A stretch of DNA of 64,000 bases from Allopusillimonas soli (GTDB lineage: Bacteria > Pseudomonadota > Gammaproteobacteria > Burkholderiales > Burkholderiaceae_B): the NCBI RefSeq assembly GCF_004153445.1, contig NZ_SDQC01000002.1, positions 682,001 through 746,000 of the forward strand, in the 5' to 3' direction. The notes under the pieces are model-generated. The model had not been told where the DNA came from. It saw nothing but the letters and a program-made list of their open reading frames with translations, and ran no database searches. Shown here piece by piece: positions 18,493 through 27,693 of this stretch. Position 1 is the stretch's first letter, and each line of letters opens with the position of its first letter. A program made the translations under genes and the position numbers.

Positions 18493-19695
18493 ATGACATC
18501 CCTTTTCGAATCCGTCGAACTTGCTCCACGCGACCCTATTCTGGGTTTGAATGAACAGTACAACGCCGATACCAGGCCCAACAAAGTCAACCTGGGCGTG
18601 GGGGTGTACAGCGATGATGAGGGCCGCATTCCGCTGCTGGACTGTGTGCGCCAGGCCGAAGAAGCCCGTGTGGCGGCACATGCCGCGCGCGGCTATCTGC
18701 CTATAGATGGCATTCCCGGCTACAACTCCGGCGCCCAGAAGCTGCTTCTGGGCGAGAACTCTCCCTTGGTCGGTTCCGGCCGCGTCCTCACGGCACAAAG
18801 CCTGGGCGGCACCGGCGCCCTCAAGATAGGCGCCGATTTCCTGCGGCGCCTGCTGCCCGGCTCCAAGGTTGTCATCAGCGATCCCAGTTGGGCCAACCAC
18901 CGCGCGCTGTTTGCCGAAGCAGGCTTCACGGTCGAAACCTATCCCTACTACGATGCCGCCACCCATGGCTTCAATTTCGAGGGTATGTTGGCTGCGCTGC
19001 GCGCACTGCCCGAAAAGACCATCGTCGTCCTGCATGCATGCTGCCACAATCCGACCGGGGTCGACCCGTCCGCCGAGCAATGGGCGCAAATCGCCGATAC
19101 GGTTCGCGATCGCAATCTGGTGCCCTTCCTGGACATCGCCTATCAGGGCTTTGGCGACGGGCTGGAAGAGGACGCGTCGGTGGTGCGCCTGTTCGCGCAG
19201 CGCGATCTCACCATGCTGATTAGCTCGTCGTTCTCAAAATCCTTCTCCCTGTATGGCGAACGAGTCGGCGCGCTCACCATGGTGTGCTCCAGCAAGGAAG
19301 AGTCGGCCCGTGTGCTCAGCCAGCTCAAAGTCGTCATTCGCACCAATTACTCCAACCCGCCGACGCACGGCGGCATGGTCGTTTCGTCGGTGCTGAACAC
19401 GCCCGAGCTGTTCGCGCTGTGGAAACAGGAACTAGCCGGCATGCGCGACCGCATTCGCAGCATGCGTACCCAGCTTGTCGACAAGCTGAAGGAGCACGGC
19501 GTTTCGCAGGATTTCAGCTTCGTGAAATCGCAGCGCGGCATGTTCTCCTACTCCGGCCTTACCGCCGACCAGGTCGAGCGCCTGCGCGAGGAACACGGCA
19601 TCTACGCCGTCGGCAGCGGGCGCATCTGCGTCGCCGCCCTGAACAGCGGCAATATCGATTATGTTGCCAAGGCCGTGGCGAGCGTTATTGGCTGA
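18493..19695 (+). CDS. tyrB: Aromatic amino acid aminotransferase
   Basis: This is a fold-type I PLP transaminase of the aspartate/aromatic aminotransferase Ia subgroup. It acts in the last step of tyrosine and phenylalanine synthesis and also on aspartate. The 400 residues match TyrB. Motifs are GRGYLPIDG-like ARGYLPIDGIPGYN, HACCHNPTGVDP, the PLP-lysine segment SSSFSKSFSLYGERVGAL, and RTNYSNPPTHGG. The ATG at MTSLFESVEL is preferred to a TTG two codons earlier. It is divergent from uvrB and may equally be annotated aspC; substrate preference cannot be fixed from sequence. Confidence 0.88.
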   Translation: MTSLFESVELAPRDPILGLNEQYNADTRPNKVNLGVGVYSDDEGRIPLLDCVRQAEEARVAAHAARGYLPIDGIPGYNSGAQKLLLGENSPLVGSGRVLTAQSLGGTGALKIGADFLRRLLPGSKVVISDPSWANHRALFAEAGFTVETYPYYDAATHGFNFEGMLAALRALPEKTIVVLHACCHNPTGVDPSAEQWAQIADTVRDRNLVPFLDIAYQGFGDGLEEDASVVRLFAQRDLTMLISSSFSKSFSLYGERVGALTMVCSSKEESARVLSQLKVVIRTNYSNPPTHGGMVVSSVLNTPELFALWKQELAGMRDRIRSMRTQLVDKLKEHGVSQDFSFVKSQRGMFSYSGLTADQVERLREEHGIYAVGSGRICVAALNSGNIDYVAKAVASVIG

Positions 19696-19798
19696 CCTTG
19701 CGCCCGTAGCTTGAGTGGCGGGCACGCAACGGTGTCGCAGGCAGATCGCAGGTCGGCCCATGGCTTGATCTTTGTTCAAAAATGCCGCAGAATCGAGG

Positions 19799-19814
19799 CT
19801 GTATATAAACACAG
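19799..19814 (+). promoter_or_regulatory. LexA (SOS) box upstream of lexA
   Basis: A perfect CTGT-N8-ACAG element with an AT-rich centre, ending 12 nt before the lexA ATG. It matches the E. coli/betaproteobacterial SOS box and implies that LexA represses its own gene. The TATATA inside the box may also act as the -10 element. Confidence 0.88.
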
Positions 19815-19825
19815 TCTGGAAAGCC

Positions 19826-20485
19826 ATGGCCCTCAAGCTTACAGAAAGACAGCAACAAATCCTCGATCTCATCCGCAGCGAAATCGCCCATACCGGCTTT
19901 CCGCCCACGCGCGCTGAAATCGCCCGTACGCTTGGCTTCAGGTCAGCCAATGCGGCGGAAGACCATTTGCGGGCTCTCGCGCGCAAGGGCGCCATCGAGC
20001 TTACCGCGGGCGCTTCGCGAGGCATCCGGCTAGTGGGGCCGTCCACGGCCTCGGGCGATGCCTCGCTTCCATCACGTGCCATGGCGGCCGCATCGCAGCT
20101 GCTGGTGCCGCTGGTTGGACGTGTCGCCGCCGGCAACCCCATTCTCGCCGCCGAGCATGTCGAGCGTGAAATTGGCATCGAAGCCAGTCTTTTCAGCCAA
20201 ACACCCGACTATCTGTTGCGGGTGCATGGTCTGAGCATGCGCGATGCCGGCATTCTCGATGGCGATCTACTTGCCGTGCGCAAAGCCCCCGAGGCCCGCA
20301 ACGGGCAGATTGTGGTTGCCCGCATCGGCGAGGAGGTCACCGTCAAGCGCTTTCTGCGTTCGAGCAAGCATATAGAGCTTCTGCCCGAGAATCCCGACTT
20401 CCAGCCCATCATCGTCACCGAGGACCAGGAGTTTTCCATCGAAGGCATCGCGGTCGGGCTTATTCGCAATACGCCCCTGCATTAG
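19826..20485 (+). CDS. lexA: SOS repressor LexA
   Basis: LexA represses DNA-damage genes and inactivates itself by RecA-stimulated self-cleavage. The protein has 219 residues. The N-terminal winged HTH runs [13 protein letters not shown] to [13 protein letters not shown]. The scissile Ala-Gly lies in GRVAAGNP. The catalytic serine is in [15 protein letters not shown] and the lysine in VTVKRFL. The ATG at MALKLTERQ was chosen because the SOS box ends 12 nt upstream; a longer start would place the operator inside the gene. It converges with the M81 peptidase gene. Confidence 0.97.
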   Translation: MALKLTERQQQILDLIRSEIAHTGFPPTRAEIARTLGFRSANAAEDHLRALARKGAIELTAGASRGIRLVGPSTASGDASLPSRAMAAASQLLVPLVGRVAAGNPILAAEHVEREIGIEASLFSQTPDYLLRVHGLSMRDAGILDGDLLAVRKAPEARNGQIVVARIGEEVTVKRFLRSSKHIELLPENPDFQPIIVTEDQEFSIEGIAVGLIRNTPLH

Positions 20486-20526
20486 GTTCGGCCACCAGCA
20501 ACACTGGCATCCCTGGCTTAGCCAGA

Positions 20527-22023
20527 TCAATATTCCGCTGGAATATGAGGATGCCGAAAAGGCAGCTTCGACAGATCCTGGCAGGCAGGGCCAGGTGCGT
20601 CGCAATCAATGATTTCCACGCAACGATCGGCAAACGCGGCTCGGAAATGGTTTTTGGCCTTCACACAGATCAACCGCAGCACGGTCAGATCCAAGCCGTT
20701 CATTGCATAGAATGCCGGGTCATCGGCGGCGGCAACACGCTCGGTCACAATCACCCTGATGAACGGTTGTCGCACGACACGCAATACCACGCTAAAGCCG
20801 CAAGACCGCTCGACGCCGCGCTGCATAGGGCCTGTATTGCGGAAAAAGCCATCCGAAACATGCTCCACGATAGCCTGCAACCTTATGCCTTCGCCAAACT
20901 GCGGGCCATGTCGGCCTCCCAGGAAAACATCAACCTCATGTCCCAATCCTGCCGCGCGCGCAGCACGCACGGCATCAGGCTGTGCAAAGCTGGCGAAAAG
21001 GCACGGCACTTCGGGTTCAATGTCGAGCAGTGCACGAAAGAGTCCGGGCGTATCTGCACTGCCGCCCGACAAAGGGTTGTCTCCGGAATCTGTGACTGCA
21101 AGTAGGCCGGGCTTGCTATTGGCCAATGCCGCAGACACCGCATCCGCCGCGCTGGGTAATCGAATGCGAAACTGTTCAGCAAGCGCATGAATGCGCGTCG
21201 TTATCTGACGCGCCGCATCAGCCGCCTGTTCGCCCTGTGGATCCTGTTCCCGATCGCTGGTCACAAACACCGACGCCCCCGTCCATGCCGTGTCAGAATA
21301 CGGAAACCCACCAAATACCGACACGTCGAGCACTGCGCCAACAGTAAGGCCGCGCGCTTCGCGCTCCAATTCGGCCATGGGGCCGGCTGCGGTACGCATG
21401 TTGATGCTGGGCAGTATGACGCGCTCATTGATCAGTACACGCCGCGTCTTCAAACCGCTTTCGACGCAGCGCCGCAATACATCCAGGACGCGGCGCGCGG
21501 TTTCAGCCAGATCGACATGAGGATGCGTCCGGTAGGCGCTGACAAAATCAAGCACCTGCGCCCATTCAGGCGGGAGATTGCCATGCAGATCAAAGCTGGC
21601 GCCCATGGGTACGCCGGGCAACAGCATGCGTACGGCCCGGGCCAGGTCCAGTTCGGGCGTTTCGCGACGACTGGTTATTGCCGCACCGTGCAGTGACAGA
21701 TAGACAGCATCCCATCCACCATTCTGCTTGCCATCCAGCAGATCCTGCTGCAAGTCCGCAACAAGAGACGCAAATACCTGTTCGTCTATCGGACCGGCGG
21801 GCGCCGCTGCGGCACAGCGAAGCATGACGACTTCCCAGTCGGGGTGCGCGTTCGCGAAATCTGCCACGGCCCCCAGCTCATGTGCTGTGCCGCGCATTGC
21901 ATCAAGCACTGCGTCACCCTTCTGCCATTCGTAATTCATGAATTCCGCCAAACCAACGGGCATGGGGCTAAAGGCGTTGCCCTCAAACCAGAGCCGGGCG
22001 ACGGCCAGGCGTTTACGACTCAT
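20527..22023 (-). CDS. M81 family metallopeptidase (MlrC/microcystinase C-like)
   Basis: The 498 residues match the M81 family, named for MlrC, which hydrolyses linearised microcystin in sphingomonads. In other bacteria the substrates are unknown small peptides or amides. Probable zinc-binding segments are FDLHGNL and YRTHPHVD, and DSGDNPLSGGSADTPGLFRALL is a family signature. The gene overlaps the upstream Bug receptor gene by 4 nt (ATGA), so the two form one transcriptional unit. Context suggests uptake and cleavage of an organic compound rather than toxin degradation. Confidence 0.88.
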   Translation of the reverse strand: MSRKRLAVARLWFEGNAFSPMPVGLAEFMNYEWQKGDAVLDAMRGTAHELGAVADFANAHPDWEVVMLRCAAAAPAGPIDEQVFASLVADLQQDLLDGKQNGGWDAVYLSLHGAAITSRRETPELDLARAVRMLLPGVPMGASFDLHGNLPPEWAQVLDFVSAYRTHPHVDLAETARRVLDVLRRCVESGLKTRRVLINERVILPSINMRTAAGPMAELEREARGLTVGAVLDVSVFGGFPYSDTAWTGASVFVTSDREQDPQGEQAADAARQITTRIHALAEQFRIRLPSAADAVSAALANSKPGLLAVTDSGDNPLSGGSADTPGLFRALLDIEPEVPCLFASFAQPDAVRAARAAGLGHEVDVFLGGRHGPQFGEGIRLQAIVEHVSDGFFRNTGPMQRGVERSCGFSVVLRVVRQPFIRVIVTERVAAADDPAFYAMNGLDLTVLRLICVKAKNHFRAAFADRCVEIIDCDAPGPACQDLSKLPFRHPHIPAEY

Positions 22024-22985
22024 TTGGCCGCCCTTAGGTTTTCCAATATGCCGCCAAATCGCTTGCGTTCCGAATCAAGATGGGCGGCCAGCTGCGCCGG
22101 TGTCCCACCCACAGGCATGGCACCAAGCGCCTTGAACTTGTCCTTGATCTCGGGTTTTTGCTCGAATGCGTCGATTTCTCGAGCGAGGCGCGCAATGATG
22201 TCATCAGGTGTGCCGGCCGGCGCGACGATCACAAACCAGGACGATAGTGCATAGCCTTTCACTGTGTCTGCGACGGGCTCGACATCAGGCAGGACATCGA
22301 GCCTCTGCTTGCTGGCCACGCCCAGGGCCACGACTTTGCCAGCGCGGATATTGGCCAGGGCGGTAGGCACATTATCAGCGGCGAGCTGGATATTGCCAGC
22401 GATCAGGTCCGTCGTAGCCTGGGCCGCGCCCTTGTATGGGACGTGCGTGATATCCACGCCTGACAGCTGCTTGAGCAGCTCGAGCGCTATGTGCCCTGTG
22501 CTGCCCACACCTGGGGACCCCCAGTTCAGTTTTCCCGGATGCGCCTTTGCTTCCTCGAGCACATCCCGCATGTTCTTCAGGCCGGAACCGGGATAGCCCA
22601 GAATGACGTTGGGAACATCCGCCACATGCGATACCGCGGCAAAATCCTTTGCCGGATCGAAACTCATTTCTGGGTAAATATACGGATTGATCGCCAATGG
22701 GCCTGGCGTGCCCATCAACATTGTGTAGCCGTCGGGCGTGGCCCGAGCAACTTCCGCGGCACCGATGTTACCGCCGGCACCAGGCTTGTTCTCGACCACT
22801 ACAGACTGGCCAAGCTGCCTGGAGAGACCATCAGCCACCAAACGGGCCAGCAAATCGGTGGTGCCGCCGGGCCCGAATGGCACGATAAGGCGGATGGGTT
22901 TCGCCGGCCAGCCATCGGCAAGAGCAGGCGCGGCGCACAGCGCCAAGAACGATGCCAGAGCGCAGACAATAATTCCACGTTTCAT
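22020..22985 (-). CDS. Bug/TctC family periplasmic solute receptor
   Basis: The 321-residue secreted receptor belongs to the Bug family, greatly expanded in Bordetella and relatives. A cleavable signal peptide is visible (MKRGIIVCALASFLALCAAPALA). The mature protein has the family pattern WPAKPIRLIVPFGPGG, KPGAGGNIGA and HVPYKGAAQA. Such receptors bind carboxylates or amides for tripartite tricarboxylate transporters, but no tctA/tctB is present here. The start has a GAGAGG ribosome-binding site about 7 nt upstream. It is co-transcribed with the M81 peptidase. Confidence 0.93.
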   Translation of the reverse strand: MKRGIIVCALASFLALCAAPALADGWPAKPIRLIVPFGPGGTTDLLARLVADGLSRQLGQSVVVENKPGAGGNIGAAEVARATPDGYTMLMGTPGPLAINPYIYPEMSFDPAKDFAAVSHVADVPNVILGYPGSGLKNMRDVLEEAKAHPGKLNWGSPGVGSTGHIALELLKQLSGVDITHVPYKGAAQATTDLIAGNIQLAADNVPTALANIRAGKVVALGVASKQRLDVLPDVEPVADTVKGYALSSWFVIVAPAGTPDDIIARLAREIDAFEQKPEIKDKFKALGAMPVGGTPAQLAAHLDSERKRFGGILENLRAAK

Positions 22986-23338
22986 GATGTGCCTCTCTTT
23001 CAATTGGATAAGCATTTGATCTATTTATTCGTAATATGCATCATATGATCTATGCGGAAGGGAAACAAGCGAAGCAAAACAAAGGCAAAGGCAAAGGCAA
23101 GGCGCAGGGAACAGGTAGCTTAGTTGGCTATCAGGCGCACCGATGCGAATCAGGCGGCAATTGCGCCCGATGCATTCACCAGACCAGACGGACGCCAGCG
23201 TGCGAGCATCCAGCAAAAGGCTCGCTTTCAGGGCGGCTGGACGGATCGAACAAGGGCATTATGGGCAGCGCTGTGGACATATTCATGGATGGCGTTCGGG
23301 ACATACAATGAGACGCCCTCAATTCAACAGGAGAACGG
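22986..23338. other. Divergent regulatory region (Bug/M81 operon and rpiR-type gene)
   Basis: No supportable gene lies here. It must carry promoters for both directions. It holds a perfect 10-bp palindrome (listed separately) and a short run of three AAAGGC repeats near 23080-23100, too small to be a mobile or CRISPR repeat. Confidence 0.5.
23040..23049. promoter_or_regulatory. Candidate operator palindrome ATCATATGAT
   Basis: A perfect 10-bp inverted repeat about 55 nt upstream of the Bug gene, in the promoter interval facing the RpiR-type regulator. It is plausible as an operator for that regulator, but short palindromes arise by chance. Confidence 0.25.
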
Positions 23339-24247
23339 GTGGACAAGGCCACGGTCGATCGCCTCATCAAGGAAAAATTCGTGCTGCTGCCGCCCACGCT
23401 GCAGCGCGCTGCGCGCTATGCAATCGATAATCCGCGCGCAATCGCCCTGCACTCCATGCGGACAGTCGCCGGCAATGCAGGCTTGCAATCCAGCGCAATG
23501 CACCGGCTGGCCCGCCACCTGGGATTCGATGGCTATGAGAGTCTGCGCAATGTATATCGCGAATGGCTTTCACGCAGTGCCGGTCCATTCACGGATAGGG
23601 CGACGGCGCTTCAGCAGCGCAAGGGCCGCGACAAGACGGACACGCTCATCAGCGAGATGATAGCCGCCGACAGCAATAACCTGCATCAGATGAGTAATGC
23701 CGACACACTGGCCGCGCTTCGGACGGCGAAAAATCGGCTTGCGACATCCGGTCACATCTACACGGTAGGCCTGCGCAGTCTGTTTCCCGCAGCTTTCTAT
23801 TTCAACTACGCCTGCAGCATGTTCATGCGCAACACCACGCTGCTATCCGGCACCGGCGGCATTTCTTTCGACGAGTTGCGCCATGCCCGGCCTGGCGACA
23901 CACTCGTCATATTCAGTTATGAGCCCTACGCCCGAGACGCGTTGTCCGCCGCACGCTTCGCCCACGAACAGGGCCTGCACATTGTCGCTATTACGGACAG
24001 CGTCATTTCACCCGTTGCCCCGCATGCGGAAGCATTAATCGTCGTGGAGAACACCACGCCATCGTTGTTTCCATCCATCGTGCCTGTCATGGCCATAGCG
24101 CAGACGCTGGTCGCCATGCTGGTGGCTGACGGCGGAAGAAACAGCCTGGGCAAGATAAGAAAGAGTGAAACCCAGCTGCGGGATCTGCAGATTTACGTTC
24201 AGCCCGGAAAGTCGCTTCCATCCGGGAAGTCGCATCACCGCCCGTAA
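23339..24247 (+). CDS. RpiR/MurR family transcriptional regulator
   Basis: The 302-residue regulator has an N-terminal RpiR-type helix-turn-helix (AGNAGLQSSAMHRLARHLGFDGYESLRNVY) and a C-terminal SIS (sugar isomerase) domain from about residue 125 (GHIYTVGLRS, ARPGDTLVIFSYEPYARD, IVAITDS). SIS domains usually sense phosphosugars, though many RpiR members in this group control amino-acid or Bug-type genes. The start is a GTG with AGGAGA 5 nt upstream. It is divergent from the Bug-M81 pair, which it probably controls. Confidence 0.88.
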   Translation: MDKATVDRLIKEKFVLLPPTLQRAARYAIDNPRAIALHSMRTVAGNAGLQSSAMHRLARHLGFDGYESLRNVYREWLSRSAGPFTDRATALQQRKGRDKTDTLISEMIAADSNNLHQMSNADTLAALRTAKNRLATSGHIYTVGLRSLFPAAFYFNYACSMFMRNTTLLSGTGGISFDELRHARPGDTLVIFSYEPYARDALSAARFAHEQGLHIVAITDSVISPVAPHAEALIVVENTTPSLFPSIVPVMAIAQTLVAMLVADGGRNSLGKIRKSETQLRDLQIYVQPGKSLPSGKSHHRP

Positions 24248-24296
24248 GCGGCGTGCATCACAGATAAGTGAAGCCCGCCGGAAAAATCGCGTATCG

Positions 24297-24953
24297 TTAT
24301 GCGCCGCGCGCTGGCTTGCTGCCTGTGCCATCGCGCCGTCCTGTGCCATGGCTTGGGGCCAGATCGTCACCAGCCAATTGCTCCATCCATGCCAATGCAT
24401 CCACATAGGCAATGAAGTGGTCCAGATAATCGGGCGCGGCATCACGCATTAGCGACAGCATGCGATGCACGAGAATACTGGAGTTCAACGGGCCCGCATT
24501 GTCGGGGACCTGCTCCAATGCATGCCGCAGTTGGCGCCGGGTATTGGTACCTGCCCAGACCTGGCGGAAATAATCCATGAAAGGTGGTTCGGGACAGGTC
24601 TCTCGCGGCAGCGCTCCGTGCTGCGGCGTACGGCCGCTGGCGGCGCGCGGCGCGTGGCTGGCAATGTGTTGCATGAGCGCGAGCAAAGGGCCGCCGGACG
24701 GTTCCAGGAGGCCATCAGACGCTGATGCGCTTTCGGCTGGCAGCGCCGTTGTTGCGTCCACATCGCGCTGAAATGCCTGCAGCAATGCAGCAAGCCTGTC
24801 GTCCAGGACACGTCGGGCCTCGCCTTCCAATGCGGCGGCGCGATTTGACAGTGCTTGAATGAAATGAAACCGCACCGGATCGACATTATGCGCATCACTG
24901 CAGCGCCACGCATCCAGCGTGGCCTGTACATCAAGCTCGATCCCCTTATTCAC
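24297..24953 (-). CDS. DUF2894 family protein
   Basis: The 218-residue protein is predicted soluble. It matches what I know as DUF2894, a betaproteobacterial family of unknown function found beside DUF802 and DUF3348 proteins. The conserved part is LDAWRCSDAHNVDPVRFHFIQALSNRAAAL, followed by PFMDYFRQVWAGTNTRRQLRHALEQVP and a helical segment rich in Leu. No catalytic motif is visible. The start is uncertain: the GTG used here overlaps the OmpA-like gene by 8 nt, and a TTG six codons earlier is possible. It is the last gene of the four-gene stator-like operon. Confidence 0.7.
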   Translation of the reverse strand: MNKGIELDVQATLDAWRCSDAHNVDPVRFHFIQALSNRAAALEGEARRVLDDRLAALLQAFQRDVDATTALPAESASASDGLLEPSGGPLLALMQHIASHAPRAASGRTPQHGALPRETCPEPPFMDYFRQVWAGTNTRRQLRHALEQVPDNAGPLNSSILVHRMLSLMRDAAPDYLDHFIAYVDALAWMEQLAGDDLAPSHGTGRRDGTGSKPARGA

Positions 24954-25593
24954 GAGAATCGGCCGCTGCAATAGAAGGCTTGGGAATCAGCGAAATTTCC
25001 ACTCGCCTGTTTCGGGCACGGCCGCTTTCATCATCGTTGGATGCCACGGGCTGCTCGGAGCCAAAGGCCGCCGCAAACACCAGCGACGCGGGGATTCCTT
25101 CGTCGATCAGTGCGCGCGTAACGGTCAGGGCGCGCTCGGCTGACAGTTCCCAGTTGTCCGCGAATCGTCGATTATCCTCGTGCACGCGCTGGTTGTCGGT
25201 GAATCCGCTCACCATCAACACCTCATCATGGGAATCGAGATATCCAGTGAGTGGCGCTATCAGCGATTTCAACACCTCCCTGCCCTCGGGCTGCAACGCA
25301 TCCGAGTTGAGCGCAAACAACACGCTGCCGCTGATACCGATGCGGCCATTGACCAGGGTGACCTGACCTTCGGCCAACGGCCTGGCAAGTGCCTGTTCCA
25401 ACGCCTTGCGTCGCTGTGTCTCTTCCTGGCGATGCTTGATTTCATCGCCAAGCCGGGCAGACAACTCGAGCTGCAAACCAATTACCCCCACCAGCACCAG
25501 CACAAAAGCGCCCAAAAGCACCGACATGAGGTCACCAAAGACCGCCCATACCGGTACGGTCGCTTCCGCGCCCGCGTCGATGTCGTCGTTCAT
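24946..25593 (-). CDS. MotB/ZorB-like OmpA-family protein
   Basis: The 215-residue protein has one N-terminal membrane helix (about residues 14-40) and a C-terminal OmpA/MotB peptidoglycan-binding domain (GFTDNQRVHEDN, NWELSAERALTV, RARNRRVEISLIP). In the membrane helix the sequence WAVFGDLMSVLLGAFVL places Asp21 where MotB-type stators carry the ion-binding aspartate. This suggests an ion-driven stator subunit rather than a plain anchor. It overlaps the DUF802 gene by 4 nt (ATGA), as expected for partners made in fixed ratio. What it drives is unknown. Confidence 0.85.
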   Translation of the reverse strand: MNDDIDAGAEATVPVWAVFGDLMSVLLGAFVLVLVGVIGLQLELSARLGDEIKHRQEETQRRKALEQALARPLAEGQVTLVNGRIGISGSVLFALNSDALQPEGREVLKSLIAPLTGYLDSHDEVLMVSGFTDNQRVHEDNRRFADNWELSAERALTVTRALIDEGIPASLVFAAAFGSEQPVASNDDESGRARNRRVEISLIPKPSIAAADSRE

Positions 25594-27683
25594 GCTGCTT
25601 CAGTGCCGGCGGAAGCGGCTTGGCTGGAAAGGTTCTGCAGATCGTCAAGAATCTGCTTCTGGGACAGTAGGCTCAGATCAACGACCTCGCGCGCCTGAGC
25701 GACGTAATAAGCAAGCTGCTCGTCGCTGCGTGTGAGCGATTTCTCGAGCGCGGCTTCAAGACGCTGTAAATGACCGACCAGTGTCTCGCTGGACTGGCTG
25801 AACAACCCCACGGCCACGCCGAATGCGTCGCCCAGGCTCGCCACTTCGGCCGCGCCACCGGTAATTTGCGCCGCGGCGCTTGTCAGCCTGCCGGCTTGTG
25901 TCTCAATACTGCCCGAGAACTGCTCGCTCATGCGCGCCAGCATCTGCGCGGATGTCGCCACCAATGCATCCACAGCGCTACGTTGCTCGGACGATGCATG
26001 ATTGACGGCGTCGAGCAATGTATTTACCGTTTCCAGCATCTGTCCCCGCTCTTCGAGCAATGCGTTGTCCCGCGCCATGCTGTCGGACAGCTTCTCGCGC
26101 ACTTCAGCAATGACCTGCGCAGCCGCCTCGGGAGCCTGCGCGGCAGCCTGCGCCAGTGATGCGATCTCGGCCATGATCCTGCCAGCCTGTGCCTGAGTTT
26201 CGGCGGACACATCCTGCGCAGTCTTCGCCAATGCATCGCACGTTTTCTCTTGCTGACTCGCAGCCCGTTCCGCCGCGGCCTCCCATTGCGTGCACATGGA
26301 TGCCGTGGCTGTGTCGAGCGCCGCAGCCCATGCGGCCAGGCGCTGTTCATCCTGTGCCATGAGCTCGGCGCGCAGATCGGTGTGGCTGTCATCCATCTTG
26401 CGAAGCAGCGAGGACGCCTGCTGCTCGAAAACAGAAACCGAATCCACCAATGCCCGCCGATGGTCGTCGGCGAGCTTTTCACCGCTTGTCTCGTGGCGCG
26501 CCAGCGCTTCCTGCCAGGCCGCAGACATGGCCTGCGACGTATTGCCAAGGCGCGTATCTACCTCGCCAAGCAGGCGCACGATACGCTGATCGAATTCCTC
26601 GATAAAGCGATTATGGGCATCGTGCAGGCGCCCGGCCAGCGACTCACTGGTCTGCTGATGCGCCGCCAGCTTGCTATCCCAGGTTTGCGCGACCGATGCA
26701 GTTGTGGTTTCAAGATGTGAGGACAATCCGTCGAGCTGCTGCTGCATGGCACGCGTGACAGTATCATGCATCGTGGCATTTTCGCGTGCCAGCGACGCCA
26801 TGGTGTTTTCAACCAAAGGCTGGATGACCGTGCCGGCTGCCCGCGTTCCGTCGGCAATGCCCTCCCTGAGCGACTGCGCCACCGAGGAAGCCAGCTGTGT
26901 ATAAGCCGTTTCGATTCTCGCGTGAAAAGCGTCCTGGCTGGCAACAAGCTTTTCATTCAGAGTCTTGCTTTGCTGCGCCATGGCTGTCATCAAATCCTGA
27001 AGACGATCAACGACCGTCGGCATGATTTCCGCCTGTCGCTGCAGAAGCCTGAGCTCTTCCTCGCGCTGATGTGTCTGCGAATGAATGCGTAGGGTGGTGG
27101 CGATTTGCGTATCAAGCCGTCGAGCCGCCAACATGCGTTCGCGGCGCAAAAGCGCCGATAAGAGTCCCAGCATGGCAGAGGTCGCCACACCCGCCACCGA
27201 TGTGCCGAAGGCGAAACCAAGACCTTGTACCGGCGCTGCCAGCGAAGCGCGTATCGCCTGCAGATCTGTCGAGCTTTCAAGCGCCAGGCCGGTGCCCCGC
27301 AGCGTGCTGACCATGCCCAGAAAAGTCCCCAGCATCCCCAGAAGTACAAGCAGACCAAGCAGGTAAGGCGTGATTGATGGACCGGGAAGGCCCACGCGTT
27401 GCCCTTCGACCCGCAGGCGGACGGCATTGCGCAAGGCCGGGTTGAGCTCGGCGAGCCAGTCGCCCAGGCTGGCGGGCGCACCGGAAAGGCGGGACAACGC
27501 ACGGATCAGTGAGGAGGTGGCCTTGTGATAATGATATAACTCAAACGCTCCCGCGAGATACGCCACGATGATGAGCACGGTGACGGCCAGGGCAAGCGGA
27601 TTGGCAGCCACATAGCCCCTGCCGATCCAGAATGCAACCGCAAGGCCCGCGGCAAAGATGACTATGTATAAGAGTCGGGTCAT
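25590..27683 (-). CDS. DUF802/MotA-TolQ-ExbB-like protein with long coiled-coil tail
   Basis: The 697-residue protein has about four membrane helices near residues 4-22, 29-50, 105-127 and 153-180. The last two carry the MotA/TolQ/ExbB signature, with conserved threonines in LGTFLGM (Thr120) and FAFGTSVAGVATS (Thr161). A predicted helical coiled-coil tail of about 500 residues follows, rich in Ala, Gln and Glu. This layout recalls ZorA of Zorya antiphage systems. The ATG at MTRLLYIVIF is chosen because GGAAGG lies 5 nt upstream and the DUF3348 stop is 10 nt away; a TTG 11 codons earlier is weaker. It pairs with the MotB-like product downstream. Confidence 0.82.
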   Translation of the reverse strand: MTRLLYIVIFAAGLAVAFWIGRGYVAANPLALAVTVLIIVAYLAGAFELYHYHKATSSLIRALSRLSGAPASLGDWLAELNPALRNAVRLRVEGQRVGLPGPSITPYLLGLLVLLGMLGTFLGMVSTLRGTGLALESSTDLQAIRASLAAPVQGLGFAFGTSVAGVATSAMLGLLSALLRRERMLAARRLDTQIATTLRIHSQTHQREEELRLLQRQAEIMPTVVDRLQDLMTAMAQQSKTLNEKLVASQDAFHARIETAYTQLASSVAQSLREGIADGTRAAGTVIQPLVENTMASLARENATMHDTVTRAMQQQLDGLSSHLETTTASVAQTWDSKLAAHQQTSESLAGRLHDAHNRFIEEFDQRIVRLLGEVDTRLGNTSQAMSAAWQEALARHETSGEKLADDHRRALVDSVSVFEQQASSLLRKMDDSHTDLRAELMAQDEQRLAAWAAALDTATASMCTQWEAAAERAASQQEKTCDALAKTAQDVSAETQAQAGRIMAEIASLAQAAAQAPEAAAQVIAEVREKLSDSMARDNALLEERGQMLETVNTLLDAVNHASSEQRSAVDALVATSAQMLARMSEQFSGSIETQAGRLTSAAAQITGGAAEVASLGDAFGVAVGLFSQSSETLVGHLQRLEAALEKSLTRSDEQLAYYVAQAREVVDLSLLSQKQILDDLQNLSSQAASAGTEAA

Positions 27684-27693
27684 AACCTTCCGG

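Noticed and set aside
20513-20525. A terminator (CTGGC-TTA-GCCAG) between lexA and the M81 gene.
   Set aside because: The stem is only 5 bp with a 3-nt loop and no U-tract, so it cannot be called with confidence.
23075-23105. A possible repeat array (AAAGGC units).
   Set aside because: Only three short direct copies occur, with no spacers, so it is a simple-sequence run and not a CRISPR or mobile-element repeat.
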